From the NCBI GenBank assembly GCA_040754375.1, contig JBFMCT010000001.1, forward strand, positions 34,145 to 98,144: a stretch of 64,000 nt of DNA. Direction: 5' to 3'. Source of the stretch: Actinomycetota bacterium. Its GTDB lineage: Bacteria; Actinomycetota; Acidimicrobiia; Acidimicrobiales; AC-14. The notes beneath the pieces are model-generated. The model was given only the letters and a program-made list of their open reading frames with translations. It made no database searches and had not been told where the DNA came from. A program made the translations under genes and the position numbers. Below, one piece after another: positions 17,716-26,278 of the stretch (positions within the stretch are counted from its first letter, which is position 1; each line of letters starts with the position of its first letter).

Positions 17716-18194
17716 GCCCGCTCGCCCTTCTCGGCGCCCAGGGTGGTGAGGATGCCGAGGACGAGGCCCACCACGACCAGGTAGACGCCGATGTCGAAGG
17801 GCAGGGCGGAGGTGGCCTTGACCTCGCCCAGCAGCGGCACGTCGAGGGTGACCTTGCCGCTCTCGAGGAACTGCCCGCCCACGACCAGAGCGGCCAGGCC
17901 GGTCCCGACGGCCATGGTCAGGCCGGCGCCCAGCAGGGCGGTGGCCGACACGGGCATCAGCCGACCGAGGTCGTCCGTGCCACCCTCCACGTAACGCAGC
18001 ACGAAGGCGGCGCCCGCCACCAGGCCGCCCACGAACCCACCCCCAGGGGCGTTGTGGCCCGCGAACAGCAGGAACAGCGAGAACAGCAGGGCGGTGTGGA
18101 AGATGGCCCCCACGCAGGTGGCCAGGATGAGCGACGGCTCCTCCTCGCCGGGCCCGACGTGGTGGGGCCCGACCTTGCCGGGGCGGGCGGTCAC
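17712..18194 (-). CDS. mnhB: Mrp/Mnh antiporter subunit B (operon 1)
   Basis: A 160-residue MnhB with four membrane segments. The family signature [22 protein letters not shown] is present, with the usual PSLIL start of the domain. The start is GTG at 18194, overlapping the mnhA stop by 4 bases. In operon 2 of this window the same domain is instead fused to the end of MnhA, so this separate form is the more usual arrangement. Confidence 0.93.
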   Translation of the reverse strand: MTARPGKVGPHHVGPGEEEPSLILATCVGAIFHTALLFSLFLLFAGHNAPGGGFVGGLVAGAAFVLRYVEGGTDDLGRLMPVSATALLGAGLTMAVGTGLAALVVGGQFLESGKVTLDVPLLGEVKATSALPFDIGVYLVVVGLVLGILTTLGAEKGERA

Positions 18195-20491
18195 GGGGCC
18201 TCCTCCCGTTGCCGGCCGGCCATGACCAGGCTGGCTATGCCCAGGGCGGCCACGACCAGCACGGTGATCTCGCCCATGGTGTCCATGCCCCGGAAGTCGA
18301 CGAGGATGACGTTGACCACGTTGCGCCCGCCGCCCTCGGGCAGGGCCCGGGCCAGGTACTCCTCAGACACCGGGGGGGCCGTGCGCGACCCGGCGGCCAC
18401 CATCACGAAGAAGGCCACGAACACCCCCACGCCGGCCGAGAGCACGATGCGCCCCCGCTCCCGCAGCCGCCAGGGCTTGGGATCGAAGCGGTCGGGCAGG
18501 TGGCGCAGGACGAGCACGAAGATGACCAGGGCGAGGGTCTCGATGAGCAACTGGGTGAGGGCCAGGTCGGGGGCCCCCTGGATGAGGAAGAGGACGGCCA
18601 CGCCGTAGCCCACCCCGCCCAGGAAGAGCACGGCCGCGAAGCGGCCCCGGGCCGTGGCCGCCCCGGCCGCGGCCACCAGGACAAGGGCGGCGACCGCCAC
18701 CTGGAGGGGCGACTCCGCGAAGGTGAGCCCGTCGGGGAGCGAGGCCCCCCGGGCCAGGGCCACGGCCGGCAGGGCGACCATGGTCAGCAGGATGATGGCC
18801 AGGTAGGTGGGCAAGGAACCGTTCTGGACCACGCCGGTGAGGCGGGTGGCCCCGAGCACCAGGTTGCGGACCGAGCCTTCGTAGGCCCCCTGGGCGGTGG
18901 GCACGGCTGGTAGGTGGTCCTGGGCCCTCTCGACCCTCTCGCGGGCGAGGAACAGGGCCACGCCGAGGGCGATGGTGACCCCCGAGAGGGCCAGGGCGGG
19001 CGTGAACCCGTGCCACAGCACGAGGTGCACGTCGACCTCGGCCAGCAGTGACGCGGCCACGGCCTCGGCCAGCCCGGTCACCAGGACGGGGGCGAACCCG
19101 AAGAGCACCGTCAGGCCGGCCAGCAGGGCGGCGGGCGCCAGGAACTGCCACTTGGGCAGGGGCACCTCGGGCCCGATCCGAGGCCGGCCCGACGGTGGCT
19201 TGTCGGCGAAGGTCCCCCACAAGAAGCGGGCCCCGTAGGCGAACGTCAGGACCGACCCGGCCACGACTCCTATCAGGGTCAGCAGGCCGCCCAGGCCGTG
19301 ACCGTGGACGAGGGCCTCGTAAGCCGCCTCCTTGGTGACGAACCCCAGCAGAGGCGGTAGGCCGGCCATCGACGCCGCGCCCACGGCGGCTACCGCGAAC
19401 GTTGCGGGCATGCGCCGGCCGAGGCCCGACAGCTCCCGCAGGTCGCGGGTGTGGGCCTGGTGGTCGACGATCCCCACGACCAGGAACAGGGCGGCTTTGA
19501 AGAGGCTGTGGGCCAGCAGGAGGGCGCCGCCCGCGAACGACAGCTCGGGGTAGCCGGCACCCACCAGCACGACCAGGAACCCCAGCTGGCTGATCGTGCC
19601 GTAGGCCAGCACCAGCTTGATGTCGTGTTGGCGCAGGGCGCGGTAGCCCCCGACGAGCATGGTCGTGAGCCCCACCGAGATGACCACCGGCCGCCAGTAG
19701 CCGACGCCGGCCGCGAAAGCGGGGGCCAGCCGGGCGATCAGGTACACGCCCGCCTTGACCATGGTGGCCGAGTGCAGGTAGGCGCTCACGGGGGTCGGGG
19801 CGGCCATGGCGCCGGGCAGCCAGGGGTGGAACGGGGCCTGGGCCGACTTGGTGAACGCCCCCAGCAGGATCATGGCCAGGCCCCAGCTCACGGCCGTGCC
19901 CGACGGGGGGTCGGCCAGGATGGCCGACAAGGAGTAGGTGCCGGCCGCCTGGCCGAGCACCACGAAGCCCCCGAGCATGGCCAGCCCGCCCGCCCCGGTG
20001 ACCAGCATGGCGTGGAGGGCGGCCGCCCGGGCCGACGGCTTGCTGTCCTCGAAGCCGATCAGCAGGTAGGAGGTCACCGAGGTGAGCTCCCAGAAGACGT
20101 AGATGGCCAGCAGGTTGTCGGACAGGACGATCCCGAGCATGGCCCCGGCGAAGGCCGTCAGCGTGCCCGCGAACCGCCCCAGGCCGGGCCGCTCGGAGAA
20201 GTAGTACCGGCTGTACACCATCACGAGCACGCCGACTCCCGAGATCAGGCCGGCCATGAGCAGGGAGAACCCGTCCAAGCGCAGGTCGAGCGACAGCCCC
20301 AGGCCGGGGACCCACGAGAGCGGCTGGTCGACGGCGGTGCCGGCGACGACGCCCGACCACTGGGCCATCACCCAGGCGAACGTGGCCGCCGGGGCGATGG
20401 CGCACAGCCAGAAGACCTTCCGCCCGAGCCGGGCCCCGGCGGCCGGGGCGACCACGGCGATGGCGGCGTGGAGCGCGAGGAGGAGGACCAC
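18191..20491 (-). CDS. mnhA: Mrp/Mnh antiporter subunit A (operon 1)
   Basis: A 766-residue subunit with about 20 membrane segments, related to complex I NuoL. Residues 1-500 hold the proton-channel core: WELTSVTSYLLIGFED with the membrane glutamate, [33 protein letters not shown] and the discontinuous helix around HDIKLVLAYGTISQLGF. The C-terminal part (about 610-760) holds the DUF4040/MbhD-like and MbhE-like segments ([35 protein letters not shown]). It starts operon 1, with GTG at 20491. A promoter should lie in the 243-bp gap shared with the divergent cysteine-desulfurase-like gene, but no convincing box was found for this direction. Confidence 0.94.
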   Translation of the reverse strand: MVLLLALHAAIAVVAPAAGARLGRKVFWLCAIAPAATFAWVMAQWSGVVAGTAVDQPLSWVPGLGLSLDLRLDGFSLLMAGLISGVGVLVMVYSRYYFSERPGLGRFAGTLTAFAGAMLGIVLSDNLLAIYVFWELTSVTSYLLIGFEDSKPSARAAALHAMLVTGAGGLAMLGGFVVLGQAAGTYSLSAILADPPSGTAVSWGLAMILLGAFTKSAQAPFHPWLPGAMAAPTPVSAYLHSATMVKAGVYLIARLAPAFAAGVGYWRPVVISVGLTTMLVGGYRALRQHDIKLVLAYGTISQLGFLVVLVGAGYPELSFAGGALLLAHSLFKAALFLVVGIVDHQAHTRDLRELSGLGRRMPATFAVAAVGAASMAGLPPLLGFVTKEAAYEALVHGHGLGGLLTLIGVVAGSVLTFAYGARFLWGTFADKPPSGRPRIGPEVPLPKWQFLAPAALLAGLTVLFGFAPVLVTGLAEAVAASLLAEVDVHLVLWHGFTPALALSGVTIALGVALFLARERVERAQDHLPAVPTAQGAYEGSVRNLVLGATRLTGVVQNGSLPTYLAIILLTMVALPAVALARGASLPDGLTFAESPLQVAVAALVLVAAAGAATARGRFAAVLFLGGVGYGVAVLFLIQGAPDLALTQLLIETLALVIFVLVLRHLPDRFDPKPWRLRERGRIVLSAGVGVFVAFFVMVAAGSRTAPPVSEEYLARALPEGGGRNVVNVILVDFRGMDTMGEITVLVVAALGIASLVMAGRQREEAP

Positions 20492-20722
20492 GGCCGCGTC
20501 TATCGCCCGGCGGGCGGAGCGGCGGGGACAGGCAACCCGTGGCGCATGGGCGAAGGCCCGCCTCCCAGGGCCGCCGTCGGGGGGCCGGCGAGCAGCACGA
20601 TGGCCGATCGTAGCCGCCGCCGCCCGGGCGTCCGGCCCGCCCCGGCGCCTGCCACCTTACGGTTCGCGGCCAGTCCACCGACGAGGACGGGAGGGGCAGA
20701 CCTGAGCTGACGAGGCGCTGGG

Positions 20723-20728
20723 TAACCT
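20723..20728 (+). promoter_or_regulatory. Putative -10 element (TAACCT) of a leaderless gene
   Basis: TAACCT lies 6 bases before the GTG at 20735. It supports GTG 20735 as the start of the cysteine-desulfurase-like gene and therefore translation through repeat copy B. No -35 box was recognised. Inferred from pattern only. Confidence 0.4.
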
Positions 20729-20734
20729 CGGCGG

Positions 20735-22291
20735 GTGCCAGAGAACGCCGTGGGGGGTACGCCAGGAGACGGGTGCCTAGACCCTTCCTCGGCCGCCGAC
20801 CGCCCTGCCGGCGGTGAAGCCGATGTGCCAAGCCGCTGGTCAGGGCCAGGTCGGCCGCCTCGGCGCGGAGCGCCGACCGCGGAAGGCACCAGCCTCGTGG
20901 GGGCCACCGAACTGGTGGGCGACGGCCTCGAGGTCCCGTGCGTGGACGGACAGTCCCGCCGCTACCTCAACCTCGACGCGGCGGCGTCCACCAATGCCCT
21001 GGTGGCGGTGGCCGACCGGGTGGCCGAGTTCCTCCCCTGGTACTCCAGTGTCCACCGGGGGGCCGGCTTCAAGTCGAGGCGGGCCACCGACGCCTACGAG
21101 GCCGCCCGCCGGGCGGCACTGGCCTTCGCGGGCCGCGGCCACGGCGGGACCGGCGAGGGCACGGGCGACCACATAGCCATCATCTGCCGGAACACGACCG
21201 AGGCGGTCAACCATCTGGCCTACCGGTTGAGGCTGGCTCCCGACGACGTGGTGGTGACGACGGTCGTCGAGCACCACGCCAACCTGCTGCCCTGGGCCCG
21301 GCTGTGCCAGCGGCGGTTCGTCGAATGCGGGCCCGACGGCACGTTCGAGGCCGGGGCCGTGGCCGAGGCCATCGATGGCGGCCCCCGCCCCCGGCTGGTG
21401 GCGGTCACCGGCGCGTCCAACGTGACCGGCTGGGCTCCGCCCGTGGACGAGATCGTGGCCCTGGCCCACGAGCGCGGTGTGCCCGTGCTGGTCGACGGCG
21501 CCCAGCTGGCCCCCCACCGGCCCTTGCCGGCGTCGGCCGACTTCGTGGCCTGGAGCGGCCACAAGATGTATGCCCCCTTCGGGGCGGGGGTGCTGGCCGG
21601 GCCGCGGGACGCGTTCACCGAAGGGGACCCGTTCCTGGCCGGTGGGGGCGCGGTCGACCTCGTCGACCTCGACGAGGTGGCCTGGACCGACCCCCCCGAG
21701 CGGGAGGAGGCCGGTTCGCCCAACGTGATCGGGGCCGTGGCCCTGCACGCCGCCATAGACGAGATGGGCCGGTTCGGCTGGGACGCAGTGGTGGCGCACG
21801 ACGACCGGCTGGCCCGGCGGCTACGGGCCGGGCTGGCGGCCATCGACGGCGTTCGCCTGCTCGGGCCCGGCCTGGACGTGCCCACCCTGCCGCTGGCCAC
21901 GTTCACCGTCGAGGGGGCCCACCACGCCCTGGTGGCGGCCCGGCTCAGCGCCGAGTACGGCATCGGTGTACGCCACGGCTGCTTCTGCGCCCACCCGTAC
22001 CTGCTGCGCCTGCTGGGGCTGACGGCCGCCGAGACGGCCGAGTACCGGGACGCCGTGCTGCGCCACGACCGCCGCAACGTTCCCGGGGCGGTGCGGGCCA
22101 GCGCCGGGATCAACACGACGGCGGCCGACATCGACCGCCTGCTCTCGGCGGTGGCCGAGATCGCCGGCGGCGGCCCCCCACCCCTGCCCTACGTGCAGGA
22201 TCCCCGCACCGGCGACTTCTGGCCCGAGGGCGAGTCGCTCGGATGGTCGTCCGCCGACCGGGCCGTCGGCGCCTCCTGCGCCCGCGGCTGA
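20735..22291 (+). CDS. Class V aminotransferase, cysteine desulfurase (SufS)-like, with in-frame repeat insertion
   Basis: A 518-residue PLP enzyme of the class V fold. Family landmarks are EHHANLLPW (179-187), D254 and Q257 in VDGAQ, the PLP lysine K277 in SGHKMYAPFG, and a Cys-containing loop VRHGCFCAH (C416, C418) where SufS-type desulfurases carry the catalytic cysteine. The likely reaction is desulfuration or lyase chemistry on cysteine or a related amino acid, but no suf genes are adjacent. Residues about 10-55 are encoded by repeat copy B (20762-20900), read in the same frame as copy A. The family fold begins right after it (LVGDGLEVPCVDG). GTG 20735 is supported by a TAACCT box 6 bases upstream. 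A start downstream of the repeat cannot be excluded. Confidence 0.85.
   Translation: MPENAVGGTPGDGCLDPSSAADRPAGGEADVPSRWSGPGRPPRRGAPTAEGTSLVGATELVGDGLEVPCVDGQSRRYLNLDAAASTNALVAVADRVAEFLPWYSSVHRGAGFKSRRATDAYEAARRAALAFAGRGHGGTGEGTGDHIAIICRNTTEAVNHLAYRLRLAPDDVVVTTVVEHHANLLPWARLCQRRFVECGPDGTFEAGAVAEAIDGGPRPRLVAVTGASNVTGWAPPVDEIVALAHERGVPVLVDGAQLAPHRPLPASADFVAWSGHKMYAPFGAGVLAGPRDAFTEGDPFLAGGGAVDLVDLDEVAWTDPPEREEAGSPNVIGAVALHAAIDEMGRFGWDAVVAHDDRLARRLRAGLAAIDGVRLLGPGLDVPTLPLATFTVEGAHHALVAARLSAEYGIGVRHGCFCAHPYLLRLLGLTAAETAEYRDAVLRHDRRNVPGAVRASAGINTTAADIDRLLSAVAEIAGGGPPPLPYVQDPRTGDFWPEGESLGWSSADRAVGASCARG
20762..20900 (+). repeat. 139-bp palindromic dispersed element, copy B (inside a gene)
   Basis: The ends ccaggagacgggtgcct and aggcaccagcctcgtgg form a 17-bp terminal inverted repeat with 14 matches. 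It lies inside the 5' part of the cysteine-desulfurase-like gene. The element frame is used, giving GCLDPSSAADRP and GRPPRR, matching the peptide of copy A. The interior is more diverged than copies A, C and D are from one another. Confidence 0.85.
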
Positions 22292-22300
22292 CCCTGGCGG

Positions 22301-22319
22301 CCGGTCCCACCCGGACCGG
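22301..22319. terminator. Hairpin between convergent genes
   Basis: ccggtcc and ggaccgg form a perfect 7-bp stem with a 5-base loop, 10 bases after the stop of the cysteine-desulfurase-like gene. The next gene is convergent. With no T-tract on either side this is only a candidate two-way terminator. Confidence 0.4.
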
Positions 22320-22376
22320 TGTGCCGAACGCGCCGGACCTGGCGGGTTTCGCGCACCGATTGGTCGGGCGTGGCCG

Positions 22377-22898
22377 TCAGGCGGAGGTGAAAGTGGCGGC
22401 GCCCACCGTGAGGCCGGCCAGGAGGGCGGGGTCGAGGGTGCGTTCGAGCACGCCCACTACGAACCCCACGGCCCCCATGGGCAGCTCGACGGGCCCGTGG
22501 CCCCGGTCCGACCAGTAGACGGTGGGCCAGTCGTTGGGGCGGCCGTCGGTCCGCCAGCCGACCAGGCCTCCGCCGGCGACCACCCCCCAGGGCAGGAACC
22601 CACCGGGCTCGGGCCACACCGACCGTCCCGAACCGTTGCGCAGGGCCCGGCAGCGGGGTTCGATCAGGTCCATGAACGACTTGGAGGGGTCGAACGGCTC
22701 GATGAGGCTGATCACCCCGCCGAAGGTGCCCGATCCGTACTCCCGCACCAGCATGCGGTAGTCCTCGGGGGGCGGGAAGCCGTTGACGCTCGTGAACCGC
22801 TTCCAGTCCCCGTTGGCCCGCACGGGGTAGTCCGGTGGCTGGACAAGGTCGGTGAGGCGGACGAAGGCGGCGACCGACATCATGACGCCCGCGAGCAT
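22377..22898 (-). CDS. SMI1/KNR4 (SUKH)-like protein
   Basis: A 173-residue protein resembling the SMI1/KNR4 (SUKH) family: an early DWKRFTSVNGFPPPEDYRMLVREYGSGTFGG stretch corresponds to the family's conserved PxDyrxfl..yG core, followed by alternating aromatic beta-strand segments (GWRTDGRPNDWPTVYW). SUKH proteins often act as immunity proteins against secreted toxins, but many are housekeeping scaffold proteins, and no toxin is encoded nearby. Three in-frame ATG starts (22898, 22883, 22880) are possible, none with a strong ribosome site. It lies between the convergent cysteine-desulfurase-like gene and the hydrogenase locus, reading the same way as the latter with a 39-base gap. Confidence 0.6.
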   Translation of the reverse strand: MLAGVMMSVAAFVRLTDLVQPPDYPVRANGDWKRFTSVNGFPPPEDYRMLVREYGSGTFGGVISLIEPFDPSKSFMDLIEPRCRALRNGSGRSVWPEPGGFLPWGVVAGGGLVGWRTDGRPNDWPTVYWSDRGHGPVELPMGAVGFVVGVLERTLDPALLAGLTVGAATFTSA

Positions 22899-22937
22899 GC
22901 CAGGTACGCGGCCGGCCTGCTGCGTTGGCCCGAGGCC

Positions 22938-24317
22938 TCAGGGCGTGGTCGTGGCCCGGGCCCCGACCACGGTCAGGTCGTCGTCACGCCGCTCGTGGTT
23001 GGCGCACGCGCCCACGATGTGGCCGCACAGGGCTTCGAGCCCCAGGGGACCGGTGAGCGCGGCGTCGAGCAGCGAGGCCAGGCCCCGGGCCCGCGAGCGG
23101 TTCGGGCCGGTGACCAGCCCGTCGGTGTAAGCCAGCAGGGTCGCCCCCGGCCCCAGCTGGCCGGACACCTCCCGGCGGTGGCCGGCCCCGGGCGCGCCCA
23201 CGGGCGCGGTCAGTTGCTCGTGGAGGAACCGGCCGCCGTGCTCGTCGACGATCAGCGGGGGGCACATGCCGGCCGAGCACAGGCGGAGCTCGCCCGTGTC
23301 GGGCTGCACGACCATGTACACCAAGGCCGCGCCCTCTCCCCGGCCTGTGGCCGCCACGAAGCGGTCGAGGCAGCTCACCAGGCGGGCCGGGAACCGGCCC
23401 TCGATGACTACGTAGGCCGCCACCGCTACCCGCAGGTCGCTCTTGAGGGCGGCCGCCCCCACCCCGCACCCGGGGGCGTCGCCCACCACGATGCCCACGG
23501 CCCCGTGGTCGAGGGGGAACACGTCCCACCAGTCGCCGCCCCCGTCGAGGCCGATGGCCCACGGTCGCGAGCGCCCCACGACCTCGATCCCCTCGGGCCC
23601 GTCGGCCATCGGGCCCGGGCCCCGGCCCCTCTCGTGGGCCTGGGCGGCGCGGCGGCGCCCGGCGTAGTCGACCAGGGCGGCCAGGGCGGGCGAAGGCTCG
23701 GGTGGTCCCTCGTCAGGCGGGGCGGCCTCGGGAGGGGGCACCTCCTCGGCGAGCTCCTGGTCGCAGGCGCCCGCGTCACCGAGCTCCTCGCGCACGAGGG
23801 TGAGCACGGTGTCGAGGGAGCAGCCGACCTCCTCGCTGAACCCGGTGCCGAAGGAGCAGTCGGCCGGTTCGACCTCGATGAGGACGGTGTCAGCCGGCAG
23901 GGCGCCCCAGTGGCCCAGCACGGCCAGGGTGTGGTCGAGGTCACCGGCCCCGGCGATGGACTCGGCCAGGGCTTCGGCAACGCCCTCGGCCACCTCGGCC
24001 GGACCGGTCGTGGCGGGCGCCGGGTGGCCCAGGCGGCGGCACCGTACCGACCCGGGCACGCCCCCTCGGGCCGCCGCGCCCACCAGCACCAGCTTGGGGG
24101 GCTGGAGCTCGTCGACGCGGTGGAGGGCGAGGTGGGCGGCGTAGGGGAGGTCCTCGACGACCACCCCCGGGGGCCAAGGGAACGAGCTGAGGTAACGAAC
24201 GGCCTGGCGGCCGAAGTCGAGGTCCCGCCGGGCCCTGACCCCGAAGCCGGCCACCAGCGCCCGGCAGGATGCGACCTGGGGCCCGGCGGCAGCCGGGCCC
24301 CAGCCCAAGATGGTCAC
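22938..24317 (-). CDS. Hydrogenase maturation protease-like domain fused to SpoIIE/PP2C phosphatase
   Basis: A 459-residue fusion. Residues about 17-180 resemble [NiFe]-hydrogenase maturation endopeptidases (M52, HyaD/HupD), which trim the C-terminus of the large subunit. The start LVAGFGVRARRDLDFG corresponds to the family LVLGxGNxxxxDDGxG, and candidate nickel-sensing residues are D34, D56 and H129. A Pro/Glu-rich linker follows (about 185-210). Residues about 240-455 are a SpoIIE-type PP2C phosphatase with metal-binding acids in DGGGDWWD (D258, D262), VVGDAPGCGVG (D280), AYTDGL and RRDDDLTVV. It begins 7 bases after the hydrogenase large-subunit gene, so the two are almost surely cotranscribed. 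The GTG start is at 24317. The protease assignment is by motif and context. The phosphatase is clear. The target phosphoprotein is unknown. Confidence 0.78.
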   Translation of the reverse strand: MTILGWGPAAAGPQVASCRALVAGFGVRARRDLDFGRQAVRYLSSFPWPPGVVVEDLPYAAHLALHRVDELQPPKLVLVGAAARGGVPGSVRCRRLGHPAPATTGPAEVAEGVAEALAESIAGAGDLDHTLAVLGHWGALPADTVLIEVEPADCSFGTGFSEEVGCSLDTVLTLVREELGDAGACDQELAEEVPPPEAAPPDEGPPEPSPALAALVDYAGRRRAAQAHERGRGPGPMADGPEGIEVVGRSRPWAIGLDGGGDWWDVFPLDHGAVGIVVGDAPGCGVGAAALKSDLRVAVAAYVVIEGRFPARLVSCLDRFVAATGRGEGAALVYMVVQPDTGELRLCSAGMCPPLIVDEHGGRFLHEQLTAPVGAPGAGHRREVSGQLGPGATLLAYTDGLVTGPNRSRARGLASLLDAALTGPLGLEALCGHIVGACANHERRDDDLTVVGARATTTP

Positions 24318-24324
24318 GTCCGGC

Positions 24325-26205
24325 CTACTCGAACGTGCAGCCGCAGGAGTTGACCTCCCGCACGATCACGCCCTTGCCGGTGTCCATGTGGGTCGTGCAG
24401 GGCATGCACGGGTTGAGGCTGCGCACGGCCCGGAGCACGTCGATCCCCTTGATCTGGTCCTCGGGGACCGACTCCAGCAGGGGCGTGCCCACCACGCACT
24501 CCTCGTAGGGGCCGAGCTGGCCGAAGGCGTCGGTGGGCGAGGCGTTGAGGGTGGACGGGGTGGTGATCTGGTAGTTGACCAGCTTGCCCTTGTCCATCTC
24601 GATGTGGTGGACGAGAAAGCCCCGGGCCGCCTCCCAGAAACCGACCCCGATGCGGTGGTCCTTGGGGATCTTGAACGGGGTGTGCACCCTGGTCTCACCG
24701 GCCCGCCAGTACTCGAACGCCTTCAACAGGCAGTTCATGGCGATGGCCGAGGTCATGGCCACCACGTAGGCCCGTCCCCGGTTGCGCTCGAGGGCGTTGA
24801 GGGTGCGGGGCACCGACCAGAACAGCTCGGTCTCGGGCAGGGCGTGGCGGGGGAGCAGCATCTTCACCCCGTCGCCGGTCGCTTCGTAGAAGGGGTTCTC
24901 GGGCACCTTCTGGGCAAGGGCAGTGGCCCACAGCTGGCCGTAGGACCCTGTCTCGATCGACTTGCGGTCCCAGCGGGGGGCCGTGTCCCACGTGTAGCGC
25001 TCCCGGAAGTTGGTGGCCGTGGGCTTGGGGATGGTGGTCTTGTTCCACGGGTGGTAAGGCGACAGGGGGTTACCCAGGGGGTCGGTCTTGAACTTCTGGG
25101 GCCCGGTCTTGGTCCAGTCCTCGTAGAACGAGTGCTCGACGAACTCCTCGTAGCCCATGTTGATGTCGGTCAGGTTGGTGGTGACCAGCTTGCCGTCGAT
25201 GATCATCGAGGGCGTCGACCACCGGGAGTTGCCCCAGGTGTCGAGGTTGGCGTAGGTGGCGTCGTAGACCTTGGAGTTGTCGTAGATGCCGGTCTGGGCG
25301 ATGTTGACCGAGCGGGCGCCGACCTGCTCGTACTCGGGGTTGGCCTCCAGGAAGAAGTCGCAGATGTCGTCCCAGATGCGGGGGATGACCTTGGCGAAGT
25401 CGATGATCTTGCCCAGCTGGCTGTAGTACTCGTTGAAGCTCGACGTGGTGATGGTGGTGGACACCCCACCGGGGACCAGCGTCGAGGGGTGGGGGAACTT
25501 GCCGTACATGAGCATGCACATGATGCGCCCCACCCGGGTCCACTCGAGGGCCTCGAGGTAGATCTTGCCGGTCAGGGGGTTCATGGCGTCCATGATGTCT
25601 TTGATGGTCGTGTAGCCGTGGATGTCGGCGTTGGGGGCCAGGGTCTTCTCGGCCCGGGTGACCAGCTCGGGGTTGGTCACCGACACGATGGCGGTGGAGT
25701 AGTCCGGCCCGGCCAGCAGGCCCAGGTGGAGGGGCCGGTCGTAGAACATCTCCGCGCACTCGCCCAGGTTGCGGACCTCGACGCCCAGCGGCGGGGCACA
25801 GATGCCGAAGGTCTGCTCCAGGCCGAGAGCCGAGACCGAGGCGTGCACGCCACCGCACACCCCGCACGCCCGTGACGAGATGTCGATGGCGTCGCGGGGG
25901 TCACGGCCCTGCAGGATGATCTCGTAGCCCCGGAAGAGCATGGCCCGGGAGTGGCACTCCACGGCCTTGCGGTTCTCGAGGTCGAGCACGGTGTGGATGG
26001 CGAGGGCGCCGGCCACCCGGGTCATGGGGTCGATCGACCACTCACGCAGCCGGGGCGGGGCCGCCAACTGGGCGCCGGGGCCCGAACGCCGGCGCACGTA
26101 CCCCTTGCGCTGCCCGCCCGTCACGGCGTATGGCTCGGCCAGGCCTTCACGCAGGTGAGCCTTGCCAGTGGCATCGAACTCGATGGGAAGGTTCTTGAAG
26201 CACAT
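24325..26205 (-). CDS. [NiFe]-hydrogenase large subunit, group 1h-like
   Basis: A 626-residue hydrogenase catalytic subunit. The L1 motif RACGVCGGVH (112-121) and the L2 motif NPCMPCTTH (598-606) provide the four nickel-binding cysteines C114, C117, C600 and C603. The residue before the L2 cysteines is Asn, not the usual Asp. The 20 residues after H606 form the peptide normally removed by a maturation protease, and end unusually in NSCGCTFE. Overall sequence (LFRG..ILQGRDPRDA, NPLSPYHPWNK, NPCMPCTTH) recalls actinobacterial high-affinity uptake hydrogenases of group 1h. The ATG at 26205 follows GAGGGG at about 9 bases. No small subunit, Hyp or electron-transfer gene is in the window, although such subunits normally precede the large one. 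It is divergent from the regulator at 26279. Confidence 0.9.
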   Translation of the reverse strand: MCFKNLPIEFDATGKAHLREGLAEPYAVTGGQRKGYVRRRSGPGAQLAAPPRLREWSIDPMTRVAGALAIHTVLDLENRKAVECHSRAMLFRGYEIILQGRDPRDAIDISSRACGVCGGVHASVSALGLEQTFGICAPPLGVEVRNLGECAEMFYDRPLHLGLLAGPDYSTAIVSVTNPELVTRAEKTLAPNADIHGYTTIKDIMDAMNPLTGKIYLEALEWTRVGRIMCMLMYGKFPHPSTLVPGGVSTTITTSSFNEYYSQLGKIIDFAKVIPRIWDDICDFFLEANPEYEQVGARSVNIAQTGIYDNSKVYDATYANLDTWGNSRWSTPSMIIDGKLVTTNLTDINMGYEEFVEHSFYEDWTKTGPQKFKTDPLGNPLSPYHPWNKTTIPKPTATNFRERYTWDTAPRWDRKSIETGSYGQLWATALAQKVPENPFYEATGDGVKMLLPRHALPETELFWSVPRTLNALERNRGRAYVVAMTSAIAMNCLLKAFEYWRAGETRVHTPFKIPKDHRIGVGFWEAARGFLVHHIEMDKGKLVNYQITTPSTLNASPTDAFGQLGPYEECVVGTPLLESVPEDQIKGIDVLRAVRSLNPCMPCTTHMDTGKGVIVREVNSCGCTFE

Positions 26206-26264
26206 GTAGGCGCCCCTCTTCGGTCGGTTGCCCTGCAACATCGCATCTAAGTGACAAGAACGCC

Positions 26265-26270
26265 TAGTGT
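26265..26270 (+). promoter_or_regulatory. Putative -10 element (TAGTGT) for the hydrogenase-locus regulator
   Basis: TAGTGT lies 8 bases before ATG 26279, again suggesting a leaderless transcript. A near-palindrome GTTAGCAATGCTTAAC (26272-26287) covers the start codon and could be an autoregulatory site for the encoded helix-turn-helix protein. Both are pattern-based. Confidence 0.35.
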
Positions 26271-26278
26271 TGTTAGCA

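Noticed and set aside
18363-20831. Long minus-strand open frame (822 codons) over mnhA
   Set aside because: Out-of-frame shadow of mnhA: Arg/Gly/Pro-rich, with no membrane pattern.
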